Below the pieces are notes generated by a model that was given only the letters and a program-made list of their open reading frames with translations, was not told the DNA's origin and made no database searches. 64,000 nucleotides of DNA from Sphingobium sp. B2D3C (GTDB lineage Bacteria > Pseudomonadota > Alphaproteobacteria > Sphingomonadales > Sphingomonadaceae). The translations under genes were made by a program, and so were the position numbers. The stretch spans positions 3,286,001-3,350,000 of the forward strand of contig NZ_JAOQOK010000001.1 in NCBI RefSeq assembly GCF_025961835.1, written 5' to 3'. Shown piece after piece: positions 61,090 through 64,000 of this stretch (position 1 is its first letter; each line of letters starts with the position of its first letter).

Positions 61090-62013
61090 ATGGCCGCAGC
61101 GGCGGATATCTACGCGGCCCCGGCGGTGTCGGTCGATGCGCTGCATGACCAGCTCTATCGCGGCGATATCGTCCGCTTCAGGACACTTCCGGCGATGCGC
61201 GCGCTGGCGGATCATGCGCGCGCCTTCGTGGAGCAGCACCTCGCCCCCCACGATCCGGAGCGCATTCACGAGGCGCTGGGCAGGGTGGCGCTGGCCGAGA
61301 CGCTCGACGCCGTGCAGCGCGCCTTCTCCAATGATGCGCAAGCCAAGCACTTATGGCGCGCGCTGTTCGAGGCGGTGGGATTGCAGGCTGACGACGTGGC
61401 GCGGGACCGGTTGCTGCTGCGCTTCCAGCCGCCCGTGCCGGCGGATAACCAGCCGCACAGCGCGCGCAGCACGGCGACGGTCGGCTTTCATCGCGATAGC
61501 TGGGGCACCAATCTGGCGGCGCAGGTCAACTGGTGGGCGCCGGTCTGGCCGATCACAAGCGGGCGGACCTTCGCGTTTCTGCCCGAGCTGTTCGATCGGC
61601 CGATCCCCAATGACAGCGCCGATTTCGATCTCGCCGAGGCGTTGGCCCGGCGCCGCACCGGCAGCGCCTCAGCCGATCGCGGTCGCATGGCGCCGCGCCC
61701 GCTCGTCCCCATCGATGCGGCCCAGGGCACGCCGGTGCTGATCGCGCCGGGCGAGATCATCGCCTTTTCGGCGCAGCACGCTCATGTCGGGGTGGAGAAC
61801 CGGACCAGGCTGACGCGCATCTCGCTGGAGACGCGCACTGTTCGGATCAGCGATCATCTGGCAGGGCGCGGCGCGCCGAATGTCGATGGTCGCGCCCGCT
61901 GGATTGCCTATGCGCTGTTCCGGCGGCTCAGCGATGGCAGACCGCTGGCCGATGTGCTGGGCGTCAGCCCGCTGATGCCCTTTGGCGAGGGGCCGACCGT
62001 TTCCGGGATCTAG
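61090..62013 (+). CDS. Putative iron/2-oxoglutarate-dependent dioxygenase (phytanoyl-CoA dioxygenase-like)
   Basis: A 307-residue protein. His134-x-Asp136 in VGFHRDSWG and a distal His (230 or 232, in SAQHAHVGVENRTR), followed by Arg243 or 249 in LTRISLETR, make a plausible facial triad and 2-oxoglutarate site. The overall spacing resembles phytanoyl-CoA-dioxygenase-like proteins, but similarity is limited and other cupin oxygenases are possible. Its start is 3 bases after the aldo/keto reductase stop. Its stop codon overlaps that of the convergent ald gene by 4 bases (CTAG). Confidence 0.7.
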   Translation: MAAAADIYAAPAVSVDALHDQLYRGDIVRFRTLPAMRALADHARAFVEQHLAPHDPERIHEALGRVALAETLDAVQRAFSNDAQAKHLWRALFEAVGLQADDVARDRLLLRFQPPVPADNQPHSARSTATVGFHRDSWGTNLAAQVNWWAPVWPITSGRTFAFLPELFDRPIPNDSADFDLAEALARRRTGSASADRGRMAPRPLVPIDAAQGTPVLIAPGEIIAFSAQHAHVGVENRTRLTRISLETRTVRISDHLAGRGAPNVDGRARWIAYALFRRLSDGRPLADVLGVSPLMPFGEGPTVSGI

Positions 62014-63128
62014 AGCCCGAGCACGGCCTTCACCGGCTCCACCTCATAACCCAGCGCCTCCGCGACGGCGGGGCAGGTGACCTTGCCGGCATGGACATTG
62101 AGGCCACTGGCCAGATGCGGGTCGCGGGCAAGCGCGGCGCGCCAGCCGAGATCGGCGATGCTGAGCGCATGGGGCAGGGTGACGTTGTTCAGCGCGTAGG
62201 TGCTCGTCCGCGCGACGGCGCCGGGCATGTTGGCGACGCAATAATGCACGATGCCGTCCACGATGAAGGTCGGCTCGGCATGAGTGGTGGGCCGGCTGGT
62301 CTCGAAACAGCCGCCCTGATCGATCGCGACATCGACAAGCACCGCGCCGCTCTTCATGGACGAGAGCATGTCGCGTGAGACCAGCTTCGGCGCAGTGGCA
62401 CCGGGTACCAGCACCGCGCCGATCACCAGATCCGCATCGACAAGGCTTTCCGCTAGCGCGGCCCGGCTGGAGAAGCGAGTCTTCGCGCGCCCCTCGAAGT
62501 GGGTGCCGAGGCGCTCCAGAACATCCGGATTGCGGTCGAGAATCGTCACGTCGGCGCCCAATCCTGTGGCCATCTGCGCGGCATTGAAGCCGACCACGCC
62601 GCCCCCGAGAATGACCACCTTCGCCGGCAGAACGCCTGGCACGCCGCCGAGCAGAACGCCGCGCCCGCCATGCGCCTTCTCAAGCGCGGTCGCGCCGGCC
62701 TGTATGCTCATCCGCCCGGCCACCTGGCTCATCGGTTTGAGCAAGGGCAGCGTGCCCTGCGGACCGGTTACCGTTTCATAGGCGATGGCCGTCACGCCGG
62801 AGCGAACGAGATCGGCAGTCTGGGCGGCATCGGGGGCGAGATGGAGATAGGTGTAGAGGATCTGCCCGGGCCGAAGCATCGCGCGTTCCTCGGCCTGCGG
62901 CTCCTTCACCTTGACGATCATCTCGCACTGCTCGAACACCGTCCGCGCATCGGGCTGGATGATCGCTCCGGCGGCGCGATAATCCTCATCGCTGCTGCCG
63001 ATGCCTAGACCCGCGGCCTGTTCGACCCAGACTTCATGGCCGTGCGCCACCAGTTCCCGCACGCTCTCCGGGGTGAGACCGACACGATATTCGTGGTTCT
63101 TGATTTCCTTGACTGTCCCGATGCGCAT
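62010..63128 (-). CDS. ald: Alanine dehydrogenase
   Basis: It interconverts alanine and pyruvate plus ammonia with NAD. The 372 residues show Arg15 (EYRVGLTPE), the Lys74 region (MIVKVKEPQ), His95 ([10 protein letters not shown]), the Rossmann motif [13 protein letters not shown] and Asp in [18 protein letters not shown] lies 6 bases before the ATG at 63128; the upstream frame to 63176 is leader. It is tail-overlapping with the dioxygenase gene and lies downstream of the tetR stop on the same strand after 90 bases. Confidence 0.95.
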   Translation of the reverse strand: MRIGTVKEIKNHEYRVGLTPESVRELVAHGHEVWVEQAAGLGIGSSDEDYRAAGAIIQPDARTVFEQCEMIVKVKEPQAEERAMLRPGQILYTYLHLAPDAAQTADLVRSGVTAIAYETVTGPQGTLPLLKPMSQVAGRMSIQAGATALEKAHGGRGVLLGGVPGVLPAKVVILGGGVVGFNAAQMATGLGADVTILDRNPDVLERLGTHFEGRAKTRFSSRAALAESLVDADLVIGAVLVPGATAPKLVSRDMLSSMKSGAVLVDVAIDQGGCFETSRPTTHAEPTFIVDGIVHYCVANMPGAVARTSTYALNNVTLPHALSIADLGWRAALARDPHLASGLNVHAGKVTCPAVAEALGYEVEPVKAVLGL

Positions 63129-63218
63129 CGAATTTCTCCTGTCTTCTGCACATAGGAGAGGATGTGTTGGAGACAATGAGGCGGCGGGCTACGCGGGGGC
63201 GACGATGCGCCTGCGATC

Positions 63219-63857
63219 TCAGGCGCCCCGCGCGTAGGCCCGCATGAAGATGTGCGTGAAACGGAGTGCATAGACGTCAATCTCGGCGTCGTTCAGTCGC
63301 TCGAATCCCCAGATCGCCCGCATGTGCTGGCCGATGCAAAGGCCCATCAGGGCTTCCACCATGACTGCGGGGTCTTCCTCGATCAGCGCGCCGCTGGCGA
63401 CCTGCCGGGCAAAGAAAGCCTGCAATGCGCCTTGGACGGGCCGCGCAGCCCGCTCGTGGAAAATCTTGCCGACCTCGGGAAAGCGCCCACTCTCCGCAAC
63501 GACCAGCCGCCAAGTGGCTTGGCCGTCCGGCGACGTGATCTTGCGCAGGAAGGCGCGACAGAAGGCGATGAGCGTGCACTCAAGATCGGCTTTCGTTGCC
63601 AGCACGTCCTGAATCTCGGCGCGAAACTGCAGGCTGACTTCCTCAACGACTGCGGCGAACAGGTCTTCCTTGGATCGAAAATAGCCCCACAAAGTCGCTT
63701 TGGAGCCGCCGAGCGTCTTGAGCAGGCCGGACATCGACGTGCCGGCATAACCATGCTCCAGAAACGAGGTGCGCGCAGCGTCGACAATGGCCTGCCGACG
63801 GTCCTGCTTGCGGCTTTCCCGGCGGGTGACGGGGAGTGTTTCAGTATCCTGCTCCAT
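63219..63857 (-). CDS. TetR/AcrR-family transcriptional regulator
   Basis: A 212-residue repressor. The N-terminal helix-turn-helix (residues about 22-65: AIVDAARTSFLEHGYAGTSM, KATLWGYFRSKEDLF) is canonical, and the C-terminal ligand domain resembles AefR-like regulators of efflux pumps. Its promoter (TTGTCA-16-TATAGT) puts transcription start at about the ATG, so the message may be leaderless; no ribosome binding site is present. The gene is divergent from an exported protein at the window edge, with matching operator sites at both promoters. Confidence 0.9.
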   Translation of the reverse strand: MEQDTETLPVTRRESRKQDRRQAIVDAARTSFLEHGYAGTSMSGLLKTLGGSKATLWGYFRSKEDLFAAVVEEVSLQFRAEIQDVLATKADLECTLIAFCRAFLRKITSPDGQATWRLVVAESGRFPEVGKIFHERAARPVQGALQAFFARQVASGALIEEDPAVMVEALMGLCIGQHMRAIWGFERLNDAEIDVYALRFTHIFMRAYARGA

Positions 63858-63938
63858 AACCGTACTATACAGTACAGTTTTCTGTTGACAAGCCCGTCGA
63901 TGAGGATCAGAGCGCTGACTGTACCCAACAGTACGGTT
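63858..63938. promoter_or_regulatory. Twin operators and tetR promoter in the divergent region
   Basis: Site 1 (63858-63879) and site 2 (63917-63938) share a 9-4-9 layout. Their outward halves AACCGTACT (site 1) and AGTACGGTT (site 2) are exact complements; the inner halves differ by one or two bases. The tetR -10 (63864-63869 on the minus strand) lies within site 1 and the -35 at 63886-63891. Binding at both sites would repress both directions. Confidence 0.8.
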
Positions 63939-63947
63939 TTTCGACTC

Positions 63948-64000
63948 ATGGACACGACTTTCCTGTCTCGACGCGCTGGTGCCCTGCTCGCGATGCTGGC
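63948..64000 (+). CDS. N-terminus of an exported protein (partial)
   Basis: Seventeen codons (MDTTFLSRRAGALLAML) run off the window end. The two arginines followed by a hydrophobic stretch suggest a signal peptide or anchor. Position opposite an AefR-like TetR gene, behind a matching operator, fits the periplasmic adaptor of an RND-type efflux pump, but the visible sequence cannot prove this. No ribosome binding site is evident. Confidence 0.5.
   Translation, partial: MDTTFLSRRAGALLAML

Overview
The window comes from an alphaproteobacterium, almost certainly a sphingomonad (Sphingomonadaceae). The evidence is the high G+C content, two large TonB-dependent receptors beside catabolic genes, a lignostilbene-dioxygenase-type carotenoid oxygenase, a quinone-type PyrD, a SUF operon headed by an Rrf2-type regulator, and short interspersed repeats typical of the group. 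Genus and species cannot be fixed by reading alone.

Layout. 1-12.6 kb: the end of the ribosomal protein superoperon (rplR, rpsE, rpmD, rplO, secY, adk, rpsM, rpsK, rpoA, rplQ). It is interrupted by an acyltransferase-3 gene, a glycosyltransferase-like gene convergent with a polysaccharide flippase, and a lower-G+C radical SAM gene. Most spacers carry a hairpin. 12.7-28.4 kb: a divergent catabolic cluster. The leftward arm has a Tat-type carboxylesterase, a DUF3237 protein, a tannase/feruloyl-esterase, a TonB receptor, a secreted alpha/beta hydrolase and an IclR regulator. The rightward arm has two NTF2-like proteins, a lipoprotein PQQ dehydrogenase with a fused cytochrome c domain, an MFS permease, a second DUF3237 plus NTF2-like pair, and an SDR that lacks the usual YxxxK motif. 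It reads as uptake, ester cleavage, oxidation and import of an unidentified ester-containing, probably aromatic, compound. This is the best candidate here for an undescribed system.

28.6-44.4 kb: queH, an SDR, an entericidin-like lipoprotein, an FMN reductase, and then a three-gene amidoligase/transglutaminase system (transglutaminase-DUF2126, ATP-grasp fused to alpha-E, transglutaminase). Next come DUF1206, two AI-2E-family membrane proteins, rpsT, pyrD and an AraC regulator. An orphan terminator hairpin lies upstream of the AraC gene. 44.6-51.8 kb: the SUF iron-sulfur assembly operon (Rrf2 regulator, sufB, orf, sufC, orf, sufD, sufS, sufT, sufA, phosphatase-like orf), threaded with at least three repeat families, one of which reaches the sufS start. 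51.9-64 kb: a subtilisin-like lipoprotein, a lignostilbene-type dioxygenase, and a TonB receptor preceded by a hidden 58-residue YezD/OscA-like gene that suggests sulfur-starvation uptake. Then come two coupled secreted NTF2-like proteins, an aldo/keto reductase with a putative 2-oxoglutarate dioxygenase, alanine dehydrogenase, and an apparently leaderless TetR gene with twin operators facing the first codons of a divergent exported protein.

No tRNA, rRNA, CRISPR array, insertion sequence or phage gene was recognised. Spacers longer than 300 bases are 8655-9146, 21311-21664 and 43188-43594; each is described in the features.
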